The notes beneath the pieces are model-generated. The model made no database searches and was not told the origin of the DNA. It saw nothing but the letters and a program-made list of their open reading frames with translations. The position numbers and the translations under genes are program-made. A DNA stretch of 19,468 nt from Candidatus Eiseniibacteriota bacterium (GTDB lineage: Bacteria > Eisenbacteria > RBG-16-71-46 > CAIMUX01): the NCBI GenBank assembly GCA_016712505.1, contig JADJQY010000014.1:1-19468 (forward strand). The letters are read 5' to 3'. Within the stretch, counting starts at the first letter, position 1. Each line of letters starts with the position of its first letter. Shown here piece by piece: positions 8,951 to 16,395 of this stretch.

Positions 8951-10243
8951 GCCTGTGGCAAGATCTCACAGGAACAGCGGAGGATGCCATGGCGAAGAGC
9001 GCGCAGGACGCGGCCCTCGCGGTTCGAGACCTCATTCGGGGTTGAGTCCGAAGGAGATTCTGGGCGGGCGGGCTGCTGAAGCAAATGACCAAGCGGCGGC
9101 CGAGCGGGCACTGCAGGCGGGCCGGCACCTTGGGTACGAGCACGCCGTCTCGGGCCCACTCCGGGAACTCGCGCACGGCACCGGCCAAGCGATCATCACG
9201 GAGTCTGGCCAAGGGAGATCGAAGTCCCCGGATCGCGCCGGGAGTTCGAGCCGCGCTGGTGCCCAAGCGGCAGCGGCGGCTGGAGGGCTGCGGAGGTGTT
9301 GCGCTCACTGCGTGGGTTGACGACGCGGGATCCAAGGCCACTTGAAGGATCTCTATCAGGTGGGGTCTCTCCAGCCTGATCTCGACCGTAACCGACGGGT
9401 GTTGGAAGGTCCGGCGTGGCAAGTCGTCCGCTCGACCCGGTTTACCCGATCGTCTACCTCGATGCGCTGCGTGAAGCGTCGGGGCGGGCGGTGCCGGGAC
9501 CTGGCCTGGGGATCACCACGGAGGGCGAGGGTTGCGGGGCTCTGGCTGGGCGAAGCGGAAGGGCGAAGTTCTGGCTGACGTCCGACCGGCTGAAGAACCG
9601 GGGTGCAGGACATCCTGATCGCGCGTGGACGGCCTGAAGGGCTTTCCGAGCGCTGGGGCGGCGTTCGGGTCCAGCTCTGCATCGTGCACATGGTGCGCAA
9701 CTCTCTGCGCTACGTGAGCTGGCGGGAGCGCAAGGCGGTGGCCCAGGATCTGCAGGAGATCTACCTGCGGTATCGGTCAGGCCGCGGCGCTCGCCTTCGA
9801 GGCCAAGTGGGGCAGTCGGTTCCCTTCGATCGGCGAGACCTGGCGGAACTGGGATCGGATCATCCCGTTCTTCAGCTACCCGGCGCCGATTCGCAAGGTG
9901 ATCTACGCCAATGTGATCAGTCGCTGAACTCGAGCATGCGGAAGGTGACGAAGAAGCGCGGCGCGTTCCCCAACGGCGACTCGGTTCGCAAAGTCCTCTA
10001 TCTGGCCCGAGACACGCCTCGGCCCGGTGGAGTCGCCCGATCAAAGACTGGACCGCGGCGCTCAATCACTTCTCCATCGTGTTCGCCGGTCGGATCTGAA
10101 GCGCCGACGGCAGGGACAACGGATGACGCTGGCAATCGATAAAGGCAGGCGCGAGGAGGCCCGGCCGGAAGGTACGGATCGGACGAGATCCGGGTTCAGG
10201 AGCGAAGTTCATGATCGGGTTTACACAAAGACTGGACACACCC
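8925..10243 (+). mobile_element. IS256-family insertion sequence with both ends and target duplication
   Basis: The 1319-bp element is bounded by imperfect inverted repeats of about 25 bp and by an 8-bp direct duplication GGGGAACG at 8917-8924 and 10244-10251. Length, duplication size and the mutator-type transposase inside all agree with the IS256 family. It sits at a codon boundary inside the last part of the C25-like gene, same orientation as the host gene. The ends look intact but the transposase frame is broken many times, so the element as written could not move by its own enzyme unless the breaks are sequence errors. Confidence 0.88.
8989..10099 (+). pseudogene. IS256-family (mutator-type) transposase, broken in many places
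   Basis: The start ATG 8989 gives MAKSAQDAALAVRDLIRG. Pieces in all three frames then follow the family order: LLKQMTKR, LGYE, a basic region ending LVPKRQRRLEG, GHLKDLYQV, DLISTVTD, RPLDPVYPIVYLDALR with the first catalytic Asp, GITTEGE, LWLGEAEG, VQDILIARVDGLKGF with the second Asp, QLCIVHMVRNSLRYVSWRER, FEAKWGSRFPSIGETW, FFSYPAPIRKVIYAN, LNSSMRKVTKKRGAFPN, and the end IKDWTAALNHFSIVFAGR with stop at 10097-10099. One break falls in the codon of the catalytic Glu: NVI-SLN lacks one base relative to the expected VIESLN. The whole family length of about 370-400 residues is covered, so this is a full-length gene with indels rather than a fragment. Confidence 0.85.
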
Positions 10244-10251
10244 GGGGAACG
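10219..10251. repeat. IS256 right end: inverted repeat plus target duplication
   Basis: GTTTACACA at 10219-10227 is the reverse complement of TGTGTAAAC at 8942-8950. The element ends at 10243 (outermost bases complementary to GGGTGTG) and is followed by the second copy of GGGGAACG at 10244-10251. Confidence 0.85.
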
Positions 10252-10287
10252 CGAGCGGAGGTCAGGAAGTTAATTGTCCTTCAGTAG
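10252..10287 (+). other. Displaced C-terminal tail of the C25-like gene
   Basis: Directly after the second duplicate copy, the frame set by codon 8922-8924 continues as RAEVRKLIVLQ and TAG (10285-10287). Joined to the upstream host end GVLWAVVRWGT it gives a normal last strand of a FlgD-Ig-like module, in which a basic segment such as (E/T)xRKLVVL ends the protein. This is host sequence separated from its gene by the 1319-bp element. Confidence 0.8.
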
Positions 10288-10626
10288 TAACCGCCAACTG
10301 AACCCCATCTTCCCATAGCCCCCCGCGATCCGCGAGATTGCCCTCCAGGAAAGGAGGGCCCCATGCCCCGAAGAGTCCCCACCGCCCCGCTGACCGCGAA
10401 GCAAGAATACTGGCGCAAGCACCTGGAGGCTTGCCGTAGGAGCGGCACCACCACCGCCGCGTACGCCGCGCACCACGGCCTCGACTGCCGGCAACTCTAC
10501 ACTTGGCGCAATCGACTGACCCAACTCGGTGCCTTGCCGCGGACCGGGTCACGTCCGCCGACCGTTCGCCGGTCACCCCGCCCAGCCGCGACCCCGACGC
10601 TCGAGCGATCACGCGCGTCCCTGTTC
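10288..10626 (+). mobile_element. IS66-type element A, left part only
   Basis: The left end begins GTAACCGCCAACTGAACC immediately after the native stop of the C25-like gene. It carries tnpA in plus orientation, then is cut at about 10627 by the similar terminal sequence of a second IS66-type element. The tnpB and tnpC genes and the right end are missing. Confidence 0.6.
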
Positions 10627-10641
10627 GTATGCGCCAAGTGA
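10363..10641 (+). CDS. tnpA: IS66-family accessory protein TnpA
   Basis: The 92-residue protein starts at ATG 10363 with AAAGGAGG just upstream. It contains QEYWRKHLEACRRSGTTTAA followed by YAAHHGLDCRQLYTWRNRL, the helix-turn-helix and WxxR pattern of IS66/IS3 OrfA-like TnpA proteins, which help the transposase bind the element ends. The C-terminal part is Pro/Arg-rich, and its last residues VCAK with the stop TGA (10639-10641) lie inside the terminal repeat of the neighbouring IS66 element, so the native C-terminus was probably different. In complete IS66 elements tnpB and tnpC follow in the same direction; here tnpC lies opposite. Confidence 0.75.
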   Translation: MPRRVPTAPLTAKQEYWRKHLEACRRSGTTTAAYAAHHGLDCRQLYTWRNRLTQLGALPRTGSRPPTVRRSPRPAATPTLERSRASLFVCAK

Positions 10642-11160
10642 ACCACAAGCCCCTCTGGACACCGATCAGGAAGTGCGTGACTCCACTTCCGGTCGCCAGC
10701 GGGTTGGCAGGAGCCGCTCGTAGTCCTCGACTGTTGTCGCCTTCGGCAGTTCCGTGAACAGATGGCTGAGGTAGCCGTAGGGCTCGAGGTTGTTCGCCCG
10801 CGCCGTCTGGATCAGGCTGTAGAGGTTGGCGCTCGCCTCGGCGCCGTGCACCGTGTCCGAGAACAGCCAGTTCTTCCGGCCGATCGCGAACGGACGGATC
10901 GCGTTCTCCATCAGGTTGTTGTCGATCTCGAGCCGGCCGTCGTCGAGGTAACGGAGCAAGGAGTTCCACCACTCCGAGGCATACGAGATCGCCCGGCTGA
11001 CCAAGCTCGTCGGCGGTACGTCTCCCTTGCTCGCATCCAACCACGCTTTCATCTCGGTCAAGATCGGGCCGGCCAGCATTTCGCCCCCGGCGGCGCGCTG
11101 CCTTCCGTGCGGGCGGATCCTGACCTCGGATGTCCCGCTCGATCCGGTACAGCTTCTGGA
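10627..11160 (-). mobile_element. IS66-type element B, 3' part only, opposite orientation
   Basis: GTATGCGCCAAGTGAACC at 10627-10644 matches the end of element A (GTAACCGCCAACTGAACC) at 14 of 18 positions and reads as an IS66 terminal repeat. It is followed on the minus strand by the 3' portion of tnpC. The 5' side is cut at about 11160 by an IS21-type end. Confidence 0.6.
10666..11160 (-). pseudogene. tnpC: IS66 TnpC transposase, C-terminal fragment
   Basis: The minus strand from about 11160 reads IQKLYRIERDIRGQDPPARK, changes frame in a run of C/G near 11085, and continues as EMLAGPILTEMKAWLDASKG to a stop at 10666. The block RLEIDNNLMENAIRPFAIGR followed by KNWLFSDTVHGAEASANLYS is the hallmark of the DDE_Tnp_IS66 domain, and the Glu in MENAIRP is the third catalytic acid. 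It ends with the usual C-terminal segment SHLFTELPKATTVEDYERLL. The first two thirds, with the zinc-ribbon and the two catalytic Asp, are missing because an IS21-type end abuts the gene. It lies tail to tail with tnpA. Confidence 0.85.
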
Positions 11161-11166
11161 TGGTTA

Positions 11167-11229
11167 TTCCGGTCCAAGCCGGACGCCGATTCCGGAGCAA
11201 GCCGGACAGGGTTCCGGACCATGCCGGAC
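11167..11229. repeat. IS21-type terminal repeats, three copies
   Basis: TTCCGG-n5-GCCGGAC occurs at 11167, 11190 and 11212 with a spacing of about 22-23 bases. In IS21 elements such repeated terminal motifs are the binding sites of the IstA transposase. Confidence 0.75.
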
Positions 11230-11337
11230 GCCTCCAATGAGGCGTGAGTGGAGATGAACGACGCGGGATAACCGACTAGCCTGCGGCCTTTCTCCGGGGG
11301 AGAAGGGCGGTGCGGCTTGTCAGCGAAGAGGTTATCC

Positions 11338-11421
11338 ATGCGCAAGATCCGGGACGTACTTCGTCTCCGGTGGCAAAGTGGGCTCAGCTTTCGTCAGATC
11401 GCCGAGAGCCTCGGCCTGTGA
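11338..11421 (+). pseudogene. istA: IstA transposase, N-terminal 27 residues
   Basis: ATG 11338 starts MRKIRDVLRLRW, followed by LSFRQIAESLGL and a TGA at 11419-11421. The segment matches the N-terminal helix-turn-helix of IS21 IstA proteins. The rest of about 500 residues is absent; the following sequence belongs to the leader of the next gene, so a deletion removed the remainder. Confidence 0.75.
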
Positions 11422-11461
11422 GCTTCGTTCTGGCTACCAGAAGGTGAGGAGGGTTCGTTCC

Positions 11462-12106
11462 ATGGCCAGATTCCGCGGGTAACGGTTCACATCGTTCTCA
11501 TGGCCCTGTCGGCTAACGCAGCCGCGGCTCAACAGCTACTCCTGACCGCGGACGGCACATGGGAGAACGGTTGGGCGTGGTTCGGATACGAGTCACCGGC
11601 TCCGGACTTCGGTGCGTTTGCCGAGTGCTACTCGGGGGAGTACGAAGTACTCGCAGTCCAGCTCTCCGTGACGGGAAACGGATTCCAGGACCCGCCGTTC
11701 GCCGATGTGTTCGTGTGGGACGATGACGGGAATGGGCTCCCGGGTCAGGTTCGGTGCATTGCGCCAAATGCCTTTCTGCCTCCGCCACTCTACCCCGACT
11801 GGTCGACGTTCGATGTCCCCGTCGGACCCGGATGCTGTGTCTCGGACACGTGGTGGGTGGGCTTCCGGGGCGTTTGGGGTGGTTCCAATCTGGGCTTCTA
11901 CATTGCTGCAGATCAGAACGGGCCAAATCGGGGCTGCTCTCTCACCAACATCGCCCCCGGGCTGGGATATCCCGAAGGCTGGCAGGATGTCGCGGTGCGC
12001 TGGGAGCCGACCCAGGCACTGGGCATCGGCGCGATCGTCGGTCCGTGTGCGCCGGTCGCGGTGGCGGGGGCGCACCTGGGGCGCAGTGAAGGCCCTCTAT
12101 CGGTGA
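11462..12106 (+). CDS. Small secreted beta-rich protein of unknown function
   Basis: ATG 11462 follows GAGGAGGG at about nine bases. The first codons MARFR meet a frame change near 11478 and continue VTVHIVLMALSANAAAAQQL, giving a good signal peptide cut after AAA. The mature part has LTADGTWENGWAWFGYESPA, FAECYSGEYEVLAVQL, FADVFVWDDDGNGLPGQVRC, WWVGFRGVWGG and QDVAVRWEPTQALGIGAIVG, a beta-rich body of about 175 residues with several Cys. A second frame change in a G run near 12050 leads to the end WGAVKALYR with TGA at 12104-12106. A WG(x)(V/I)K(A/S)LYR ending recalls secreted proteins of the Eisenbacteria-like lineage, from memory; no catalytic motif is visible. It is convergent with the cupredoxin gene. 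Confidence 0.7.
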
Positions 12107-12155
12107 GGTTGTGGAAACGCGAGGCGGCGGCGACGGCGACCGGGCGTCGGTGGGG

Positions 12156-12185
12156 ATCGCCCCGGAGCACCTGCTCCGGGGCGAT
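12156..12185. terminator. Bidirectional stem-loop between convergent genes
   Basis: ATCGCCCCGGAGCA (12156-12169) pairs perfectly with TGCTCCGGGGCGAT (12172-12185) over 14 bp. It lies between the end of the plus-strand secreted protein (12106) and the end of the minus-strand cupredoxin (12191), where a shared terminator is expected. No T-run follows on either side. Confidence 0.65.
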
Positions 12186-12190
12186 TCGGT

Positions 12191-12853
12191 CTAGTGCAGG
12201 ATGAGAACGGGGACGGAGGTCTCCCGGTCGCGGGAGCGGACCGAGATGTAGTAGATGCCGCTGGGGACCGCGCGCGCCTGCGTGTCCCGGCCGTCCCACC
12301 AGAGGTCGTGCTCGCCCTGGCGCATCTCGCCGCTGACGAGGTCGCGCAGTACGCGGCCGGAGGCGTCGAGGATGCGGACCGTAACTTCGGTGTCGTGACG
12401 GCTGGAGAGACGAACCGTGGCGCCGTCGCGACTGGGGTTGGGGTAGGGGGCGGAGAGCGTGGGGAGCTCGAGCTTCGGTCCGCCGGGTACCTCGGATGTC
12501 CCCTCCACCGTGATCACCCCCTCCATGCCGAACGCGCAGTGGGGCATGCAGACGTAGGGGACGACGCCGGGGCTGGTGAAGGTGAAGGAGAAGGTTGGGT
12601 TCATGGCGTTGATCGGAGCTTCGAACAGGCCATCGCCAACGCAGTCGGAGCCGGAGACGACGTCGTGGATTCCGAGCACGCGTTGCCAGAGCACGGTATC
12701 GCCGACCTGAATGGTCAGGGTCGCGGGGTTGAAGCTGAGACTGTTCACCTGGACCACATGGGTCACCGCCTGGGCGGGACCGAGCGTGGCGGCGAGGGCG
12801 ATGATGGGGACCAAGATCCGGGTGAGGGCCGGGCATCCTGCGTTCGGGGTCAT
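12191..12853 (-). CDS. Secreted cupredoxin (plastocyanin-like) with FlgD-Ig-like C-terminus
   Basis: An intact 220-residue protein. ATG 12853 has AGGAGG seven bases upstream. Residues 1-29 are a signal peptide (LVPIIALAATLGPAQA). Residues 30-118 form a type 1 copper domain: VNSLSFNPATLTIQVGDTV is the standard first strand pair, His63 (GIHDV) is the first ligand, and YVCMPHCAFGM gives Cys102, His105 and Met110 in the C-x2-H-x4-M pattern of blue-copper proteins. Residues 130-220 are a FlgD-Ig-like module: APYPNPSRDGATVRL, RILDASGRVLRDL, LWWDGRD and PSGIYYISVRSR. The copper site is complete, so it should carry one copper and act as an extracytoplasmic electron carrier or copper-binding protein; the C-terminal module probably serves export or surface attachment. 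The partner is unknown, since no oxidase or reductase is adjacent. Confidence 0.88.
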   Translation of the reverse strand: MTPNAGCPALTRILVPIIALAATLGPAQAVTHVVQVNSLSFNPATLTIQVGDTVLWQRVLGIHDVVSGSDCVGDGLFEAPINAMNPTFSFTFTSPGVVPYVCMPHCAFGMEGVITVEGTSEVPGGPKLELPTLSAPYPNPSRDGATVRLSSRHDTEVTVRILDASGRVLRDLVSGEMRQGEHDLWWDGRDTQARAVPSGIYYISVRSRDRETSVPVLILH

Positions 12854-13002
12854 GAGCGCCTCCTGATGTCCTGGGGGTCATGGGGGGCTGCGGAAACTCC
12901 GCGGGAGGGGAGTGTAGCGAGAGTCGACATGCCGTAGCAATTGCGGAATAGAGAACATGGCGGGGAGCAGGGGGGCAGCGCCGCGCGGGCCGCGCGGCGC
13001 GG

Positions 13003-14133
13003 TTAGCCGGGCAGGCCGTGGCTCAGGCGGAAGCGGGCGCGGACTTCGCCGACGGTGCGGTCGCGATGGTCGAGGACCGGTTGGCGGTGGTAGCCGGCGA
13101 GCGCCTCGGAAGAGGACTCGGGCAAGAGTTCGAGCTGCAGGAGGGTGTCGATGGCGGCGGCGTCGCGGGCGCGTTGGGCGCCGTCCTCGACCTTGAGCGT
13201 GATGCCGTAGGCACGGCCGTCCTGCACCACCGCCATGGCGTAGGCGCCCTCGGCGCCGCTCTTGGCCACCAGGGGAAGGCCGAGACCCCGGGCGTGGAGC
13301 ATCAGGTCGGTGCAGAGGCGGCCGCGGGTGCCGGCGATGAGCACCGGATGATCGCGCATCGCGCGCCAGACGCGCGTGAGGCCGTCGCGGATGGAGACGG
13401 GGAAGGCGCTCTCCGCCTCGAGATCGAACTCCACCGGGGCGTCCTCTTCGCCGTCCCAGCCCTCTCCGGCGGGCTGGATGGCGATTCCCTCGCCCACCGC
13501 GGCGAGGCGCGCGAAGGCGAGAGCGAAGCTGCGCAGCGGCAGGCAATAGGTCGGCGCGGTGCAACAGTCGACCGCGACGGTGATCTCCTCCGGCTCGAGG
13601 CCGGAGAGGAAGCCGAGCAGGACCCGGATCGCGACCTGCACTGCGTGCTCGGGATCAGTGTAGTCGTCGAGCGGCAGGCCGAGATGTTGCGCGGTGACCA
13701 GCATCCCGGCATGCTTCCCGGAGCAATTGTTGTGGAGCACGCTCGGCGCGGCCCCCTGAGCGGCTAGGGCACGACGGGCGTTGCTGTCGAAGGGCGGATG
13801 CGCGCCGCACTTCAGATGATCGAGGCTGATCCCGGCCTTCTGCAGCAGGCTGGTGACCAGCCGGACATGCTCGGGCTCGCCGCTGTGTGAGGCGCAGACC
13901 ACCGCGAGTTCCTCTTCGGTCACGCCGAAGGCATCGGCGGCCCCGGAGCAAACCAGGGCCAGAGCCTGGAACGGCTTGGCGCACGAACGGACGAAGACCG
14001 GGTGGGCCGGTGTCCCGATCGACGCGATCAGACGGCCGTTCATGTCGACCGCGGCGATGGCGCCGCGATGGGCCGACTCGATGCTCACGCCACGGGTCAC
14101 CTCGACCATCGGCGCATAGGCTTGGTGGTTCAC
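13003..14133 (-). CDS. L-asparaginase II, rhizobial (class 3) type
   Basis: An intact 376-residue protein of the Asparaginase_II family (COG4448), which hydrolyses L-asparagine to aspartate and ammonia in the cytoplasm. Hallmarks are HPVFVRSCAKPFQAL with Ser50 and Lys53 (the S-x2-K tandem of the Rhizobium enzyme ReAV), CASHSGEPEH with Ser82, and HNNCSGKHAGML with Cys137 and Lys140, which together with Cys191 (VDCCTAPTY) match the ReAV zinc-site residues. Length fits the family. The start is GTG at 14133 with GAGGGG about eight bases upstream; an internal ATG at 14109 is the alternative. There is no signal peptide. It is unrelated in fold to AnsA/AnsB-type asparaginases. The gene lies alone between the cupredoxin (150 bp downstream) and a terminator-bounded gap upstream, so it is probably monocistronic. 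Confidence 0.93.
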   Translation of the reverse strand: MNHQAYAPMVEVTRGVSIESAHRGAIAAVDMNGRLIASIGTPAHPVFVRSCAKPFQALALVCSGAADAFGVTEEELAVVCASHSGEPEHVRLVTSLLQKAGISLDHLKCGAHPPFDSNARRALAAQGAAPSVLHNNCSGKHAGMLVTAQHLGLPLDDYTDPEHAVQVAIRVLLGFLSGLEPEEITVAVDCCTAPTYCLPLRSFALAFARLAAVGEGIAIQPAGEGWDGEEDAPVEFDLEAESAFPVSIRDGLTRVWRAMRDHPVLIAGTRGRLCTDLMLHARGLGLPLVAKSGAEGAYAMAVVQDGRAYGITLKVEDGAQRARDAAAIDTLLQLELLPESSSEALAGYHRQPVLDHRDRTVGEVRARFRLSHGLPG

Positions 14134-14474
14134 GCGAATTCCCCTCTACGATCCCGCATTCGGCATCCCTGACCGGGCGCGTCCCCTCGATGACCTCCGA
14201 ACGTCCCTGTCCGGATTCGAGGGGTTGCGATTGAGTGCTCGATCCCAGGGCGGTCGATGCGACCCCCAGGTTCCACGGACGGCACGTCCCTGGTCTAGAT
14301 CGGCGCAGTTGCGGCGTTCCTTGTGCCGCCAGTTTCCGGTCGGCCGCGCCCCCACTGATCCCTGGGCGGGGGAGCGTTCCCGACGGCCCGGATTGTAGCA
14401 GACCGCCGTGGCGGCCGGAGACTCCCTCTTCGTCGGCGCGGGGGCGGGAACCCCGACCTCCGGACAAAGAAATG
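14134..14474. other. Upstream region of the asparaginase gene, no gene seen
   Basis: This 340-base gap follows the terminator of the FG-GAP gene and precedes the asparaginase start, so it should hold the asparaginase promoter on the minus strand. I see no clear -35/-10 pair and no supported coding frame; the open frame on the minus strand (14481-14146) lacks a ribosome binding site and any known motif. Confidence 0.5.
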
Positions 14475-14500
14475 CGGGCACCGGGAGGTCCCGGAGCCCG
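14475..14500 (-). terminator. Rho-independent terminator of the FG-GAP protein gene
   Basis: CGGGC-A-CCGGGA pairs with TCCCGG-A-GCCCG around a GG loop, an 11-bp stem with one mismatch. On the minus strand it is followed by CATTTCTTTG, a T-rich tail, 26 bases after the stop of the gene ending at 14527. Confidence 0.8.
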
Positions 14501-14526
14501 CGCGTGATCGGACTGAACAGGAGAGG

Positions 14527-16312
14527 CTAGTTGACCAGGGTGACCTTCCGGGTCTCGATCAGCCGACCGTTCGACTCCAGACGGATGTAGTAGATCCCGG
14601 CTGGCGCCTGGGCACCACCGTCGGCCCGTCCGTCCCAGGTCGTCGACTGGCCCGCCTCGAGCGAGCGGACCGCACGGCCGGAGGCGTCACAGATCCGGAT
14701 CTGCGCCCCGCCGGCGAGCGCGGAGGCGAGGCGGATCTCGGTCGAGCCACGGAACGGGTTCGGGCTGACGAAGAGCTGTTGCGCCGCAGCGACCGGAGCC
14801 ACGTCGGCCGAGCCGCCTTCGACGATGGTGATCTTCTGGCCGCCGGCCACGTTGGTCAACGTCTGCACTCCGCCGGCTGGCCAGCGGACGGTCAGCGTGC
14901 TCACCTCGGTGGCCGAGCCGAGTCCGAAGTGGAGGGCATGCTGGCTCGAGGAGAGGTAGCCGGTCCCCGACTGCTGCTCGCGGATCAGGGTGGCGCCCGG
15001 GATCTCCACCGTCACCCGCGCCCCGACCGCATCCCGGTTCGACACCGTGCCGATCAGTTCCACCTGGAGCCAGCTGTCCGAGGGATTGCCGGGCGAGATC
15101 GCTTCGTTGCGATAGAGCGCGTTCGGGAGATCGCTCGGATCGGCGTCCCAGTAGTTGGTGATCACCAGGTCGAGGTCGCCGTCGGTGTCGTAGTCGCCCC
15201 AGGCGGAGGCGTAGGTCACGCCGCCGTTGTCCGCGTTCGAAGCGGCCGAGACATCCATGAAGGTGCCGTCGTGCATGTTCTCGAAGACGAAGTCCGGCGT
15301 GCCGTCCGGGTCCTGCATGGTGTTCCCGAAGGCGGCGGCGAAGATGTCTTCCCAGGTATCGTGATCCATGTCGACGAAATCGACGCTCCAGCAGATCTGG
15401 TTCACCGCGACGCCGGACGCCGCCGCCACCTCGGTGAAGGTGCCGTCGGCGTTGTTCCGCAGGAGCCGGTTTCCGGTCATGATGTTCGAGATGTAGATAT
15501 CGAGATCGAGGTCGTGGTCGTAGTCGCCGAAGGCCAGGCCCATGGCGCTCATCGCCAGGTTGGCCCCGCTGGCCACCGAGACGTCGGTGAAGGAGCCATT
15601 GCCGTTGTTCCGGTAGAGCTTGTTGCCCGTTCCGCCGAAGAAGTTGTCGTTGGCGTAGTAGAGATCGACATCGCCATCGTTGTCGTAGTCGAACCAGCCC
15701 GGCTGGTAGCCCCAGCCGGTCGGGTCATGGACGCCGAGTGCGATGGCCACATCGACGAACACCCCGTTGCCGTCATTCCGCATCAGGCGATCGCGGTGCG
15801 AGAACCCGTAGGTGGTGATCGAGCAATCGAGGTCGCCGTCGTTGTCGTAATCGGCCCAGGCCGCGCCGGTCGACTGGTCCTTGTAGTCGAACCCCGAGCC
15901 AACCGAGATGTCGGTGAAGGTGCCGTTCCCGTTGTTCCGCCAGAGGCGGTTGATCTGGTTCGTGTCGTAGTTGGTCAACAAAACGTCGGCGTCCCCCGTC
16001 ATTGTCGAAGTCGGCCGGGGCATACGCCTTGCCGTAGCCGGTGTCGAGCAGCCCGATGGCCGCCGCGACATCGGTGAAGGTGCCGTTGCCGTTGTTCCGG
16101 AAGGCGCGGTGCGCGTCCCCTTGACCGTCGACCATGAGGAGGTCGAGATCGCCGTCCCCCTCGAAGTCGACCCAGGCGACGCCAGCGCCCCAGGGGACGT
16201 TCGAGAAGATCGAGACCCCGGCGGCGACCGAGACATCCGTGAACGAGATCGCCTGCGCACCGATCGGAGCGAGCATGGCAAGCCCGGCCACCACGATCGA
16301 GTTCAGCTTCAT
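14527..16312 (-). CDS. Secreted FG-GAP/VCBS repeat protein with ASPIC/UnbV and FlgD-Ig-like domains
   Basis: ATG 16312 has AGGAG seven bases upstream and starts MKLNSIVVAGLAMLAPIGAQ, a clear signal peptide. One frame change occurs near 16000 in a run of C (DFDNDG to DADVLLTNYD). The body contains seven Asp-rich VCBS/FG-GAP loops: DFEGDGDLDLL, DFDNDGDADVL, DYDNDGDLDCS, DYDNDGDVDLY, DYDHDLDLDIY, DMDHDTWEDIF and DYDTDGDLDLV, most joined to RNNGNGTFTD-type segments. These are calcium-binding blades of an integrin-like beta-propeller. An ASPIC/UnbV domain follows (GARVTVEIPGA, GYLSSSQHALHFGLG, VRWPAGGVQTL), then a FlgD-Ig-like end (VSPNPFRGSTEIRL, CDASGRAVRSL, PAGIYYIRLES). About 595 residues in total, exported. 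ASPIC/UnbV proteins are usually surface or secreted, with unclear function. A terminator follows. Confidence 0.87.
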
Positions 16313-16395
16313 CTGCTTCTCCTTTCCCTCTGCCCGAGGGCCCTTGCCTGTGGCCAAGGGGGTTTTCCTGCCCGGTTCTGAACCGAGCCCCGCGA

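Larger units (their letters stand above)
11161..11421 (+). mobile_element. IS21-family left end with istA start, truncated
   Basis: The block starts near TGGTTATTCCGG (11161), has three tandemly spaced repeats (11167-11229) and then the start of istA (11338). This order, TG terminus, multiple terminal repeats, then istA, is that of IS21-family left ends. Everything after the first 27 istA codons is gone, as are istB and the right end. Confidence 0.7.

Noticed and set aside
8989..10099. Programmed frameshifting in the IS256 transposase
   Set aside because: IS256-family transposases are made from one frame, and the breaks here are many and scattered, without slippery sites or structure.
11167..11229. 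Repeats that could be read as a small CRISPR-like or operator array
   Set aside because: Only three copies, spaced about 22 bases apart, directly beside an istA start; they fit IS21 terminal binding sites.
14146..14481. A 111-codon minus-strand open frame between the asparaginase and FG-GAP genes
   Set aside because: It overlaps the terminator of the FG-GAP gene, has no ribosome binding site and no known motif.
14779..16077. A 432-codon plus-strand open frame
   Set aside because: It lies antisense to the FG-GAP protein gene, which has a signal peptide, repeats and known domains. The open frame follows from the GC-rich Asp-loop codons; no motif or ribosome binding site supports it.
16341..16360. 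Short stem-loop CCCTTG/CAAGGG between the haloperoxidase-like and FG-GAP genes
   Set aside because: Only 6 bp with an 8-base loop and no T-run on the minus strand; too weak to call a terminator.
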